64,000 nt of DNA from WHSW01 sp963846565 (lineage in GTDB: Bacteria > Actinomycetota > Thermoleophilia > Solirubrobacterales > 70-9): contig CAWJWL010000005.1 of the NCBI GenBank assembly GCA_963846565.1, positions 310,001 through 374,000 of the forward strand. The letters run 5' to 3'. Under the pieces are notes generated by a model. It saw only the letters and a program-made list of their open reading frames with translations, searched no databases and had not been told where the DNA came from. Position numbers and translations under genes: made by a program. Shown piece by piece: positions 1 through 8,492 of this stretch (positions within the stretch are counted from its first letter, which is position 1; each line of letters opens with the position of its first letter).

Positions 1-744
1 GGGTATCTGAGCGAGAACCGGCTCGGCGAGCTGCACGCGGACACAGACGTCTTCACCACCTTCGAGGGCGACAACACGGTCCTGCTGCAGCTGGTCGCGA
101 AGGGCCTGCTCACCGACTACCGCGACCAGTTCGGCGAGCTCGACCCGATCGGGACCGTCGGCTTCGTCGCCGGGCAGGTCTACGAGACGGTGGTCGAGCG
201 GTCCGCGGTGCGCGAGATCGTCCAGCGACTCACCGACGACCTCGTCCCGGGCCGCGAGGACGAGCACGACCTGCTCGACCGCGATTACCAGGTCGGCCTC
301 CTGCGCTGGCGCGAGGAGCACATGATCTCCGGGGTCGCGCGCCGGCTGAAGCGCGGCATCGACGCGGGCGAGGAGCCGTTCGACGTCTTCAACGAGTGCC
401 AGGACCACGTGATCTCGACCGCCCGCGCGCATATCGAGCGCGAGATCGGAGAGGCTTTCGTGCGCGTGCTCGGGACGATCGACGACGAGCCGCTGGCCGA
501 GGTGATGGGAACCGTCTGCGACCTCTTCGCGCTCAGCACGATCGAGGCCGACCGCGCGTGGTTCCAGGAACACGGCCGCATCTCCTCGACCCGGGCGAAA
601 GCACTCACGCGGGCCGTGAACGCGCTCTGCGCGGAGCTTCGGATGGAGGCCGCGGCCCTCGTGAACGGGTACGGCATCCCCGATGCCGTGCTCAGGGCGC
701 CGATCGGCCTGCGATCCGCCGATCCGGTGACCGCGGCGCGCTAG
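1..744 (+). CDS. Acyl-CoA oxidase, C-terminal part (5' truncated)
   Basis: Open from the first base of the window, so only the last 247 residues are present. The start of the visible part contains FTTFEGDNTVLLQLVAKG, the flavin/active-site-proximal segment shared by acyl-CoA oxidases and dehydrogenases, followed by a long helical C-terminal region as in two-domain bacterial acyl-CoA oxidases. The family oxidises acyl-CoA to trans-2-enoyl-CoA using FAD and passes electrons to oxygen. It lies upstream of an acyl-CoA synthetase, which fits fatty acid breakdown. An acyl-CoA dehydrogenase assignment cannot be fully excluded from the fragment, but the long tail after the FEGDN motif favours the oxidase. 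Confidence 0.8.
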   Translation, partial: GYLSENRLGELHADTDVFTTFEGDNTVLLQLVAKGLLTDYRDQFGELDPIGTVGFVAGQVYETVVERSAVREIVQRLTDDLVPGREDEHDLLDRDYQVGLLRWREEHMISGVARRLKRGIDAGEEPFDVFNECQDHVISTARAHIEREIGEAFVRVLGTIDDEPLAEVMGTVCDLFALSTIEADRAWFQEHGRISSTRAKALTRAVNALCAELRMEAAALVNGYGIPDAVLRAPIGLRSADPVTAAR

Positions 745-758
745 ACCGCCGCCTGCGG

Positions 759-788
759 TTGCCGCGCGCGCGGCAGCGCGGTTAGGAT
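759..788 (+). promoter_or_regulatory. Candidate promoter of the acyl-CoA synthetase gene
   Basis: TTGCCG (759-764) and TAGGAT (783-788) are separated by 18 bases and lie about 50 bases before the ATG at 837. They resemble sigma-70 type -35/-10 boxes. The implied leader carries the purine-rich sequence GAGGGGAGCAGAGG just before the start. The match is by eye only. Confidence 0.4.
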
Positions 789-836
789 CGGCCCGTCGCC
801 CGACGAGGGTCGGGGTCTGAGCGAGGGGAGCAGAGG

Positions 837-2534
837 ATGGAGTCAGCAACGGCCGCGCCGAGCACGTCGAGGCCGCGCGCGCTCGAGGCGTCGACGATGT
901 GCGAGGCGTTTCAGATCACGGCGTCCGAGCACCCGGATGTCGTCGCCCTGCGGACACCCGGCGGCGGCACCGAGATCACGTTCGGCGAGTACGCGGCCCG
1001 AGTGCGCTCACTCGCCGCCGGCCTCGCCGAGCTCGGGGTCGAGCGAGGCGACACCGTGGGGATCATGCTTCTCAACCGTCCCGAGTTCGCGCTCGTCGAC
1101 GCGGCCGCGATGCACCTGGGCGCCACGCCCTTCTCGATCTACAACACCTCTTCGCCCGAGCAGATCGCCTACCTCTTCGGCAACGCCGGTAACCGCGTGG
1201 TGATCACCGAGCCGCAGTTCCTCGAGGCGATCGACGCCGCCGCCGTCGACGCGATCGAGCACACGATCTGCCTCGACGATGCCCCCGAAGGCACGATCAC
1301 GCTCGCCGACCTCGAGGCGGGCGGCAGCGACGACTTCGACTTCGAGGCGGCGTGGCGCGCCGTCGAGCCCGACGACCTCGTGACGCTCTGTTACACCTCG
1401 GGAACGACGGGCCCGCCGAAGGGCGTGCAGCTCACGCACACGAACCTGCTCGCCGAGTGCCGCGGCGTCTTCGATGTGATCGGCTACGAGGTCGGCAACG
1501 AGCGCACGGTCTCCTATCTCCCCCACGCGCATATGGCCGATCGCTTCACGGGCTACTACGGGCCGATGGGCTTCGCGATGACGACGACGGTGATCGCCGA
1601 CCCGAAGGAGCTCATGGCGGCGGTGCCGGACGCCCGGCCGACGGTGTGGGTCGCCGTGCCGCGCATCTGGGAGAAGATCAAGGCCGCGCTCGAGGCGCAG
1701 GGCATCACCGATCCGGCCGCGATGCCGGCCGAGGCGCGCGCCGCCGTGCTCGCGAAGCTCGGACTCGACCAGGTGCGCGTCTCGTTCGCGGGCGCCGCCC
1801 CCACCCCGATCGAGGTGCTCTCCTACTTCGACGCGCTCGGCCTCACGATCAGCGAGGTCTGGGGGATGTCGGAGCTCTCCTGCGTCGCCACCGCCAACCC
1901 GCCCGGGGCCGAGAAGCTCGGCACGGTCGGCAAGCCGATTCCCGGCGTCGAGATCAAGCTCGCCGAGGATGGTGAGCTGCTGGCGCGCGGACCCCTCCTG
2001 ATGAGGGGCTACCGCCACGACGCGGAGAAGACCGCGGAGGCGATCGACGACGAGGGCTGGATGCACACGGGCGACATCGCCGAGATCGACGCGGACGGCT
2101 ACGTCTCGATCGTCGATCGCAAGAAGGAGCTGATCATCAACGCTGCCGGCAAGAACATGTCGCCCGCGAACATCGAGTCCCGCGTGAAGACCTCGAGCCC
2201 GCTGATCGGCCAGGCGTGCTGCATCGGCGACCGCCGTCCGTACAACACGGCCCTGATCGTGCTCGACCCCGACGTCGCCGTGCAATGGGCCGGCGAGCGA
2301 GACCTCGACGCCGACCCGGCAACGCTCGCGGCCGACGACTCGGTGCAGCAGGAGGTCGCCCGTGGGATCGAGGAGGCGAACGCGCACCTGAGCCGGGTGG
2401 AGCAGGTGAAGCGCTTCCGGGTCCTGTCGGTCGACTGGCTCCCGGGCGGCGACGAGCTCACTCCGACGATGAAGCTGAAGCGCAAGCCGATCGCGGAGAA
2501 GTACGCAGACGACATCGAGTCGCTCTACGCTTAG
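837..2534 (+). CDS. Long-chain fatty acid-CoA ligase (AMP-forming)
   Basis: A 565-residue member of the ANL adenylating enzymes, which activate a carboxylic acid with ATP to an acyl-AMP and then form the CoA thioester. The AMP-binding P-loop YTSGTTGPPKG is at about residue 184. EGWMHTGDIAEID is near 405, and the hinge and C-domain motif DRKKELIINAAGKN follows near 425. Length and motif order match FadD15-type long-chain acyl-CoA synthetases. The ATG at 837 is preceded by a purine-rich ribosome binding site. The upstream acyl-CoA oxidase fits a fatty acid degradation role. Exact chain length preference cannot be read from the sequence. Confidence 0.9.
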   Translation: MESATAAPSTSRPRALEASTMCEAFQITASEHPDVVALRTPGGGTEITFGEYAARVRSLAAGLAELGVERGDTVGIMLLNRPEFALVDAAAMHLGATPFSIYNTSSPEQIAYLFGNAGNRVVITEPQFLEAIDAAAVDAIEHTICLDDAPEGTITLADLEAGGSDDFDFEAAWRAVEPDDLVTLCYTSGTTGPPKGVQLTHTNLLAECRGVFDVIGYEVGNERTVSYLPHAHMADRFTGYYGPMGFAMTTTVIADPKELMAAVPDARPTVWVAVPRIWEKIKAALEAQGITDPAAMPAEARAAVLAKLGLDQVRVSFAGAAPTPIEVLSYFDALGLTISEVWGMSELSCVATANPPGAEKLGTVGKPIPGVEIKLAEDGELLARGPLLMRGYRHDAEKTAEAIDDEGWMHTGDIAEIDADGYVSIVDRKKELIINAAGKNMSPANIESRVKTSSPLIGQACCIGDRRPYNTALIVLDPDVAVQWAGERDLDADPATLAADDSVQQEVARGIEEANAHLSRVEQVKRFRVLSVDWLPGGDELTPTMKLKRKPIAEKYADDIESLYA

Positions 2535-2543
2535 GCCGGTCTC

Positions 2544-3422
2544 GTGTCCAACCTCCGTCTCGTCGCCCTCCTCGGTCTGCTCACGGCCCTTGCCGTGATC
2601 GCCGTCGGCTGCGGCGGTGACGACGACGAGGACTCCGGCGGCGCGGCGACGACGGAGACGACGGCCGCGGCGGAGGACTGCACCCCCGAGGGCCTCGCGA
2701 CGGTCGAGTCCGGCGTCCTCACGGTCGGCACCGACGATCCGGCCTACCCGCCCTACTTCGAGGACAACGACCCGACCAACGGCGAGGGCTTCGAGTCGGC
2801 GACGGCATACGCGATTGCCGACGAGCTCGGCTTCGCCGAGGCGGACGTGAAGTGGACCGTCGTCCCCTTCAACTCCTCCTACGCGCCGGGTCCGAAGAAG
2901 TTCGACTTCGACCTGAACCAGATCTCGATCACGCCGAAGCGCGCCGAGGCGGTCGACTTCTCAACCCCCTACTACGAGGCCGAGCAGGCGGTGGTCGCGC
3001 TCAAGGATTCCGACCTTGCGAGCGCGACGTCCCTCGCCGATTTCGCCGACGCGAAGCTCGGAGTCCAGATCGGGACGACGAGCCTCGAGGCCGTCGAGGC
3101 CGAGATCCAGCCGAGCGAGACGCCCTCGGTGCTGCAGAACTCGAACGACGTCGTCTCCTCGCTCAAGAACGGCCAGGTCGACGCGATCGTCGTCGACGTC
3201 CCGACCGCCTTCTACCTCACCGCGGCGCAGGTCCCGGACGCGACCGTCGTCGGCCAGTTCCCGGCCCCCGGTGGCGACGAGTGGGGCGCGCTCTTGGGGA
3301 AGGACTCGCCGCTCACCGCCTGTGTCTCACAGGCGATCCAGAGCCTGATTGACTCCGGCGAGCTGCCGGCGATCGAAGAAGAGTGGATGAGCGCGGCGAC
3401 GAAGACACCGGTACTCGAGTAG
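2544..3422 (+). CDS. Polar amino acid ABC transporter, substrate-binding lipoprotein
   Basis: Starts with GTG 9 bases after the acyl-CoA ligase stop. The N-terminus is a lipoprotein signal: a hydrophobic stretch ending in AVIAVGC, with the lipidated Cys at about residue 23, then an acidic, Ser/Thr-rich linker. The remainder is a family 3 solute-binding domain with the typical LTVGTDDPAYPPYFE opening, the TPKRAEAVDFSTPYY motif and a late LKNGQVDAIVVD segment. It delivers a polar amino acid or related small solute to the permease encoded next. The three adjacent genes form a complete importer operon. The substrate is not deducible with confidence. Confidence 0.9.
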   Translation: MSNLRLVALLGLLTALAVIAVGCGGDDDEDSGGAATTETTAAAEDCTPEGLATVESGVLTVGTDDPAYPPYFEDNDPTNGEGFESATAYAIADELGFAEADVKWTVVPFNSSYAPGPKKFDFDLNQISITPKRAEAVDFSTPYYEAEQAVVALKDSDLASATSLADFADAKLGVQIGTTSLEAVEAEIQPSETPSVLQNSNDVVSSLKNGQVDAIVVDVPTAFYLTAAQVPDATVVGQFPAPGGDEWGALLGKDSPLTACVSQAIQSLIDSGELPAIEEEWMSAATKTPVLE

Positions 3423-4264
3423 CGGGCTCCCGGCGAGCGGAGCGCGCTGAGGCGCGCAGGCGCAAGGCCCGCCGCGGGCAGGCGGTCGCGGCCGCCTCGA
3501 CCGTGCTCGTGATCGGCGGGTTTGCGCTGCTGATCCTGACCAGCCCAGGCTGGCCCGCCGTCCGCGACACGTTCTTCGACGCCGAGGAGTTCCGCGACTC
3601 CTTCCCGGACGTCCTCAAGGCGTTCTGGCTCGACATCCGGGTCTTCGCAGCGGTCGAGGTGGGCGTCCTCGTCCTCGGGCTCGTCGTCGCCCTGCTGCGG
3701 ACCGCAAAGGCGCCGGCGCTCTTCCCGCTGCGGCTGCTCGCCGCCGTCTACACCGATGTCTTTCGCGGCATCCCGACGATCCTGCTGATCGTTCTGGCCG
3801 GCTTCGGCGTCCCCGCGCTCGTCAACGTCGAGGGCTCGAACCTCTCCTGGCTGCCGACCGAGCCGGTCGTCCTCGGCGGGATCGCGCTCGGGCTCTCCTA
3901 CGGCGCGTACGTCGCCGAGATCTACCGCGCCGGTCTCAAGTCGGTGCACCCGGGCCAGCGGCAGGCGGCGCTCGCGGTCGGGCTCACCGAGAGCCAGGCG
4001 CTCCGCCACGTCGTCCTCCCCCAGGCGATCCGCAACGTCGGCCCGCCGCTGCTCAACGACTTCCTCGCCCTGCTCAAGGACGTCGCCCTGCTCGGCATCC
4101 TCGGCGTCGCGGGCGAGGCGTTCTACACCGCGCAGATCCGCGCCTCGACGAACTTCGACTACACGCCGCTGATCGCCGCGGCGCTGATCTACCTCGCGAT
4201 GACGATCCCGCTCGCCCGCCTGCTCGACCGCTGGGACAACTCCCAGAGCGGGAGGATGCGGTGA
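3383..4264 (+). CDS. Polar amino acid ABC transporter, permease
   Basis: A 293-residue His/Glu/Gln/Arg/opine-type (HisM family) integral membrane subunit. A very basic cytoplasmic N-terminus (RRKARRGQ) precedes the first transmembrane segment. The EAA loop that contacts the ATPase is visible as RQAALAVGLTESQALRHVV around residues 192-210. The proposed GTG start overlaps the end of the binding-protein gene by 40 bases. No later start keeps the basic N-terminus and the first membrane segment, so I keep it. Its end overlaps the ATPase start by 4 bases, supporting translational coupling. Confidence 0.88.
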   Translation: MDERGDEDTGTRVAGSRRAERAEARRRKARRGQAVAAASTVLVIGGFALLILTSPGWPAVRDTFFDAEEFRDSFPDVLKAFWLDIRVFAAVEVGVLVLGLVVALLRTAKAPALFPLRLLAAVYTDVFRGIPTILLIVLAGFGVPALVNVEGSNLSWLPTEPVVLGGIALGLSYGAYVAEIYRAGLKSVHPGQRQAALAVGLTESQALRHVVLPQAIRNVGPPLLNDFLALLKDVALLGILGVAGEAFYTAQIRASTNFDYTPLIAAALIYLAMTIPLARLLDRWDNSQSGRMR

Positions 4265-5019
4265 GCGTGGGCGGCGGACCGGTGCTCGAGGTCCGTGGGG
4301 TGACGAAGTCATTCGGCGAGCGCGAGGTCCTGCGAGGGATCGACCTCGACGTCGCCGAGCACGAGGCGGTGGCGGTGATCGGCGCGTCGGGCTCGGGCAA
4401 GTCGACGCTCCTGCGCTGCGTCGACCTGCTCGAGGACATCGACGACGGCGACATCTTCCTCGACGGCGAGGTGATCACCGATCCGTCCGTGGATGCCGTC
4501 GGGGTCCGCCGCAGGCTGGCGCTCGTCTTCCAGGCCTACAACCTCTTCCCGCACCTGAACGTGCTCGACAACGTCACGCTTGGCTCGGTCCGCGCACGCG
4601 GCATGCGGCGCGCCGAAGCGGAGGAGCAGGCCCGCGCATTGCTCGTCCGCTTCGGGCTCTCGGGCCGCGAACTCGATCGACCCGAGGAGCTCTCCGGCGG
4701 CCAGCAGCAGCGGGTCGCACTCGCGCGGGCGTTCGCGGCCCGGCCTCGGGCCATGCTGCTCGACGAGGTCACCAGCGCGCTCGACCCGGAGCTCGTCGGC
4801 GAGGTGCTCGAGGCCGTGCGTGAGCTGAAGGCCGAGGGCGTGACGATGCTGCTCGCGACCCACGAGATGACGTTCGCCCGCGAGGTCGCCGACCGGGTCG
4901 GGTTCCTGCACGAGGGTCGGCTGATCGAGATCGGACCGCCCGAGCAGATGCTGAAGGAGCCGCGCGAGCTGGAGACACAGCGGTTCCTGCGTCGCCTGCT
5001 CGAGGCCGGGCGCGCCTGA
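4261..5019 (+). CDS. Polar amino acid ABC transporter, ATP-binding subunit
   Basis: A 252-residue GlnQ/HisP-type ATPase powering the importer encoded just upstream. Walker A is GASGSGKST at about residue 41, the signature LSGGQQQRVALARAF is near 143, Walker B and following residues read MLLDEVTSALDPE near 163, and the switch His is in LLATHEMTF. The DEV in place of the commoner DEP after Walker B is a frequent variant in this subfamily. GTG start, with a GTGA overlap with the permease stop. Confidence 0.93.
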   Translation: MSVGGGPVLEVRGVTKSFGEREVLRGIDLDVAEHEAVAVIGASGSGKSTLLRCVDLLEDIDDGDIFLDGEVITDPSVDAVGVRRRLALVFQAYNLFPHLNVLDNVTLGSVRARGMRRAEAEEQARALLVRFGLSGRELDRPEELSGGQQQRVALARAFAARPRAMLLDEVTSALDPELVGEVLEAVRELKAEGVTMLLATHEMTFAREVADRVGFLHEGRLIEIGPPEQMLKEPRELETQRFLRRLLEAGRA

Positions 5020-5022
5020 TGG

Positions 5023-5028
5023 CATAGT
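5023..5028 (+). promoter_or_regulatory. -10 box for leaderless hydroxylase transcript
   Basis: CATAGT ends 6 bases before the ATG at 5035 and there is no Shine-Dalgarno sequence between, so transcription would begin at or next to the start codon. The box lies just after the ABC ATPase stop. Same arrangement as several other genes in this window. Confidence 0.5.
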
Positions 5029-5034
5029 TGGCGC

Positions 5035-5721
5035 ATGGCCGCGCGGGCCAGGCACGGAAACGAGGTGAAGTCGCTGGGCGAGGCCGGGCGCCAGTTCGCC
5101 CGCCGGCACTCGCCCTGGATGATCCTCGGGGCGGTCGCTCTGCTCGCGGTGCTGCGGGCGTTTGCGGGCCCGCTGACCTGGCGCGACGCGGTCGCCGTCG
5201 GCGCGATGCTCGTCGTCTACCCCTTTGGCGAGTGGGCGATCCACGTCTACCTGCTGCACGCCAAGCCGGTGAGGCTCCGCGGCCGCCGGGTCGAGCTGCC
5301 GACGACGCGCGATCACCGCTACCACCACGAGCATCCGAACAACCTGATGACGCTGCTCCTCGACGCGAAGGAGCTCGCCGAGCTACTCCTGCTCGCGGTA
5401 CCCGTCGTGATCGCGCTCGGGGCGATCCCGATCAGCCTCATCGCCGGAGGCGTCCCGGTCGGCCCGATGCTGAGCGCCGCGATCACCGCCAGCGTCCTGA
5501 TCGGCATCTACGAGTGGACGCACTACCTGATCCACACGGCCTACGTGCCGCGTTCCGGCGTCTACAGGGCGGTGTGGCGAAACCACCGCCTGCACCACTT
5601 CAAGAACGAGCACTACTGGCACGGGATCACGAACACCGTGGCGGACCGGGCACTCGGCACGCTGCCGGACCAAAGGGACGTACCTCGCTCACAGACGGCT
5701 AGAACCTTGGACCCAGGCTAA
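5035..5721 (+). CDS. Fatty acid hydroxylase / sterol desaturase superfamily protein
   Basis: A 228-residue membrane protein with the histidine clusters that bind a di-iron centre in this superfamily: HVYLLH (about residue 70), DHRYHHEH (about 97), HYLIH (about 163) and NHRLHHFKNEHYWH (about 183). Hydrophobic segments lie between the clusters, so the active site would face the cytoplasm. Members hydroxylate or desaturate fatty acids, sterols or carotenoids using oxygen. The substrate here is unknown, though the short length resembles beta-carotene/fatty acid hydroxylases. A strong terminator follows immediately. A second, longer family member is encoded at 59864-60724. Confidence 0.8.
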   Translation: MAARARHGNEVKSLGEAGRQFARRHSPWMILGAVALLAVLRAFAGPLTWRDAVAVGAMLVVYPFGEWAIHVYLLHAKPVRLRGRRVELPTTRDHRYHHEHPNNLMTLLLDAKELAELLLLAVPVVIALGAIPISLIAGGVPVGPMLSAAITASVLIGIYEWTHYLIHTAYVPRSGVYRAVWRNHRLHHFKNEHYWHGITNTVADRALGTLPDQRDVPRSQTARTLDPG

Positions 5722-5738
5722 CCCCGTCCTGCGGCCAA

Positions 5739-5772
5739 CCCTGACAGGAGCTTGCTCCTGTCAGGGCTTTTT
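5739..5772 (+). terminator. Rho-independent terminator after the hydroxylase gene
   Basis: Perfect 13-base inverted repeat CCCTGACAGGAGC (5739-5751) and GCTCCTGTCAGGG (5754-5766), followed by CTTTTT. In practice a 12-pair stem with a CTTG-type loop. It sits between convergent genes, and the T tract serves the + strand gene. One of only two classical terminators with a T tract that I can see here. Confidence 0.93.
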
Positions 5773-6193
5773 ATTGAGTCGGCGCGATCGTCGGCCCGGG
5801 GCCGGCGAAGACGAAGAACCAGAAGCCGAAGCCGATCAGCGCGAGCACGGTGCTGATCACGAAGGCGGTCTCGAACAGGCCGGGCCCCTGACGCGCCTCG
5901 GGACGAAGCTCGTCCCAGAGGCGCTCGAGGCGCTTGCCGATCCAGACCGTGATGATGATCGTCGTCGCCGTGCCGACGAAGGCGACCGCGAGCCCGGTCG
6001 AGAGCGAGTCGGTGGCGAAGTCGACCTGCGAGCCGACCCAGAGCCAAGCGAGCGGCTGCGGGCCGAAGATCGAGAGGCAGACGAGGAGCTCGGCGAGCGC
6101 GACGAAGCCGGCCGCCACGCTGCGGCCAAAGCCCGGGGACTCGCGGCCGGCGGCTCGATCTTCTATCGCCATCTCGGAAGAGTTCATCATCAT
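5771..6193 (-). CDS. Small integral membrane protein of unknown function
   Basis: About 140 residues with three hydrophobic segments: one around AGFVALAELLVCLSIFG, one around FVGTATTIIITVWIG, and a last one rich in Phe/Trp near FGFWFFVFAGPG. No domain recognised. The start is uncertain: three consecutive ATG codons end at 6193 and another ATG lies at 6172, none with a good ribosome binding site. It is divergent from the TetR gene, with a perfect palindrome between them. By the usual logic of TetR systems it is the likely regulated neighbour; that is inference only. Confidence 0.55.
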   Translation of the reverse strand: MMMNSSEMAIEDRAAGRESPGFGRSVAAGFVALAELLVCLSIFGPQPLAWLWVGSQVDFATDSLSTGLAVAFVGTATTIIITVWIGKRLERLWDELRPEARQGPGLFETAFVISTVLALIGFGFWFFVFAGPGPTIAPTQ

Positions 6194-6234
6194 GTGGAAG
6201 CGGCTGTCCAGCGAACTTAGCGTCAGGGACAATC

Positions 6235-6248
6235 CTACCGTACGGTAG
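6235..6248. promoter_or_regulatory. Palindromic operator, probably for the adjacent TetR protein
   Basis: CTACCGTACGGTAG is a perfect 14-base palindrome 22 bases before the tetR ATG (6271) and about 40 bases before the divergent membrane protein. Position and symmetry match a TetR dimer site that would repress both genes. Confidence 0.65.
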
Positions 6249-6270
6249 CAATCGCCTCCACCGCCTGTAG

Positions 6271-6915
6271 ATGCCCGAAACGGAAACCGAAAAGCCCCCC
6301 GTGCGCCCCCGAGCCGAGCACCTCGGCCCGGAGCGGCGACGGCCGATGGTTCTCGACGCGGCGCTCGAGCTCTTCGTCGAGCGCGGCTACGCGGGCACCT
6401 CGATGGAGGCGATCGCGTCGGCCGCCGGGGTGACGAAGCCGGTGGTCTACGAGTGCTACCCGGGCAAGGAGAAGCTCTTCCGGGCGCTGCTCGAGCGCGA
6501 GGAGGAGCGGCTCCTCGGCGCGCTCTCGGCCGCGCTTCCCAGCGAGGAGGACCTCGCCGATACCGAACGCGCGCTGACGACCGGATTCACCGCCCTCCTG
6601 CGGGCGGCCGCCGAGGCGCCGAGCTCGTGGCGCGTCGTCTTCGTCTCCGAGCACGGGTACGAGGCCGCCGTCGCCGGCCGCGTGCGCCAGGCGCGCGACG
6701 CGCTGGTGGCACGGCTCGGCGAGCTGCTGCGCTCGTACCTGGCCGCGACGGGGACGAAGGAACCGGGACGCAAGGCGCCCGTTCTCGCCGAGGTCCTCAC
6801 TTCGATGGGCGAGGCCAGCGTCCGGTTCCAGCTCGAGCACCCAGGCGACTACACGCCGGAGGAACTCGGCGAGCTTGTGGGCCGGCTCGCCTTTCGCGGG
6901 CCTTCAGGGGTCTGA
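6271..6915 (+). CDS. TetR/AcrR family transcriptional regulator
   Basis: A 214-residue protein with a typical N-terminal TetR helix-turn-helix (about residues 20-70). It reads MVLDAALELFVERGYAGTS, then MEAIASAAGVTKPVVYECY, with GKEKLFRALLEREEE as the start of helix 4. The alpha-helical C-terminal half is the ligand and dimer domain, so the effector cannot be predicted. Starts with ATG at 6271. A perfect palindrome at 6235-6248 suggests autoregulation and control of the divergent small membrane protein. A copy of the dispersed hairpin repeat follows its stop directly. Confidence 0.9.
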   Translation: MPETETEKPPVRPRAEHLGPERRRPMVLDAALELFVERGYAGTSMEAIASAAGVTKPVVYECYPGKEKLFRALLEREEERLLGALSAALPSEEDLADTERALTTGFTALLRAAAEAPSSWRVVFVSEHGYEAAVAGRVRQARDALVARLGELLRSYLAATGTKEPGRKAPVLAEVLTSMGEASVRFQLEHPGDYTPEELGELVGRLAFRGPSGV

Positions 6916-6971
6916 GTACCAGACGTTCCGCCCGCCTCCTCGGGCTGCGCCCTCCGGGGCGGCGGGTCAGG
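6916..6971 (-). repeat. Dispersed hairpin repeat, copy A
   Basis: Reads on the minus strand as CCTGACCCG, a hairpin with inner stem GGGC-GCA-GCCC, then GAGGAGGCGGGCGG and GGAACGTCTGG. It fills the whole gap between the stops of tetR and the minus-strand gene, and the TGA stop of that gene is part of the repeat's CTGACCCG block. Aligns with copies B-E elsewhere in this window. Confidence 0.8.
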
Positions 6972-7320
6972 CGTCGGCTCGTAGCTCCGGGAGCTTGTGG
7001 TCGACGTGCGACGCGATCGTCGCGCGCACCCATGCCTGAGTGTCGGGGTCGGCCATTCGCAGGCGCCCGAGCAGCATCTTCTGGTCGGTGAGCGGCAGCC
7101 CCGCGATCTCCCAGCTCACGGCGAGGCGCTCGAAGAGCAACTCCGTGCGCCGTCGCCAGGCGTCGTCGGCGGAGCTCGCGGCTACGCCCACCGGCTCGGC
7201 GAGCTTGCGGATCGTGCCGGCACTGAGCGAGTCGCGGAGGACGAGGACGCTGCCCTCGGCGTCGCGGTACTCGCTCGTCGTCGGCTTCTCGCGTTCGCGC
7301 CGCTTGCGTCGCTTCGCCAT
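6967..7320 (-). CDS. Conserved-looking small basic protein, function unknown
   Basis: 117 residues starting at ATG 7320, with a very basic N-terminus (KRRKRREREKP) and then a soluble, mostly helical body. No recognised domain. It begins 4 bases after the stop of the M20 peptidase gene, so the two are probably co-transcribed and coupled. The basic head could bind nucleic acid, but nothing else supports that. An upstream in-frame extension to 7428 overlaps the peptidase gene and is unlikely. Confidence 0.65.
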   Translation of the reverse strand: MAKRRKRREREKPTTSEYRDAEGSVLVLRDSLSAGTIRKLAEPVGVAASSADDAWRRRTELLFERLAVSWEIAGLPLTDQKMLLGRLRMADPDTQAWVRATIASHVDHKLPELRADA

Positions 7321-7324
7321 CGGC

Positions 7325-8470
7325 TCACGCCCCGCCGAGGGCTGCGACGGTAAGGGCGAGGGCCACCTCGGCGCGGCGCCCGAGGGAGTCGGCGAGCACG
7401 TACTCGTCCGGATTGTGCGCGCCGCCACCGAGCGGTCCGAGCCCGTCGATCGTCAGCGGGACGTCGGCGGCGAGATGGCTCGCGTCGCTGGCGCCACCGC
7501 GCTCGGCGGGGAGCACCGGCCTGCCGATCAGCTCACCGGCGGCCGCGAGCAGGGGCGCCGCCCGTTCCCGGGTGTCCATCCCGCGCCACCGGCGGACGAG
7601 CTCGGCCTCGAGTGCGACGCCCTCGTGCTCGGCGGGAACCGTGCCGACGATCCGCTCCAGCGCTCCGAGCTCGTCACCGCGCAGGTCGCAGAAGAGCTCC
7701 CCGGAGGCGGGCACGACGTTGAACGCGTCGCCGCTTCGCATGATCGTCGGCACCGCGGTGACCCGCTGCGGCCCCTGCGGGTCGTTCGCCGCGGCGACCA
7801 CGCGCGCCGCCTCACCGAGCGCGAGCAACGCGTTGCGCCCGTTCTCGGGCGACGCGCCCGAGTGGGCCGCAACTCCGGTGGCGGTCACCCGCATGGTCGA
7901 GGCGGCCTTGCGGCGGACGACGACCGCGTCCTCGCCCGCCGGCCCGGTGTCGCCGCCCTCGAAGCAGAGGCAGGCGTCGAAGCCCGAGAACAACGGCCCG
8001 TGTGCGATCGCCCCGGTTCGCCACTCCTCGTCGGTGACCGCGAGGAGAACGAGCTCGCCGAACGCCTCGGGCGCGGCCGCCAGCTCCTTCAGCACCCCGA
8101 GCGCGAGCACGATCCCGCCCTTCATGTCGATCGTTCCCGAGCCGACGAGGCGCCCGTCGATGTGCTCGAGTGGCCGGTGGCGCTCGTGCGGGATCACCGT
8201 GTCGAGGTGGCCGAGCAGCAGGATTCGCCGCGACCCCGTGCCGAGAAGGCGAGCGAGCAGGTCCTGGGCGTAGCCGCCGGTCGAGCATTCGAGGCGCTCG
8301 ACGGCGGCGCCGTCGGGCAGCAGCGCGGCGGTGATCGCCACCGCCTCCTCGGCGCCGGGGACGTCGCCCGAGGGCGAGGAGACGCCGACGAGCGCCTCGA
8401 GCTCGCGCTCGGCGCGACCCGCGATCGCCGCCGCAGCGGCCTCGATCCAGCTTCGATCAATGGTGCCCAC
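7325..8470 (-). CDS. M20 family metallopeptidase (carboxypeptidase G2-like)
   Basis: A 381-residue di-zinc exopeptidase or amidohydrolase. The metal-site segments are in the expected order: LLGHLDTVIP (His and Asp), GSGTIDMKGG (bridging Asp), AVTDEEW (catalytic and metal Glu), FEGGD (Asp/Glu) and a C-terminal GGAHNPDEYV (His). A dimerisation lid domain sits in the middle. Members cleave C-terminal glutamate, N-acyl amino acids or dipeptides; the substrate is not evident. GTG start at 8470, within the region of the divergent ssrA promoter. Confidence 0.9.
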   Translation of the reverse strand: MGTIDRSWIEAAAAAIAGRAERELEALVGVSSPSGDVPGAEEAVAITAALLPDGAAVERLECSTGGYAQDLLARLLGTGSRRILLLGHLDTVIPHERHRPLEHIDGRLVGSGTIDMKGGIVLALGVLKELAAAPEAFGELVLLAVTDEEWRTGAIAHGPLFSGFDACLCFEGGDTGPAGEDAVVVRRKAASTMRVTATGVAAHSGASPENGRNALLALGEAARVVAAANDPQGPQRVTAVPTIMRSGDAFNVVPASGELFCDLRGDELGALERIVGTVPAEHEGVALEAELVRRWRGMDTRERAAPLLAAAGELIGRPVLPAERGGASDASHLAADVPLTIDGLGPLGGGAHNPDEYVLADSLGRRAEVALALTVAALGGA

Positions 8471-8473
8471 GGC

Positions 8474-8479
8474 TACAAT
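8474..8479 (+). promoter_or_regulatory. -10 box of the tmRNA gene
   Basis: TACAAT is a near-consensus -10 element 13 bases before the mature 5' end of tmRNA, leaving a short leader for RNase P processing. A TTCGAT around 8452 is a weak -35. The promoter overlaps the 5' end of the divergent M20 peptidase gene. Confidence 0.6.
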
Positions 8480-8492
8480 CTGTCAGGTACCC

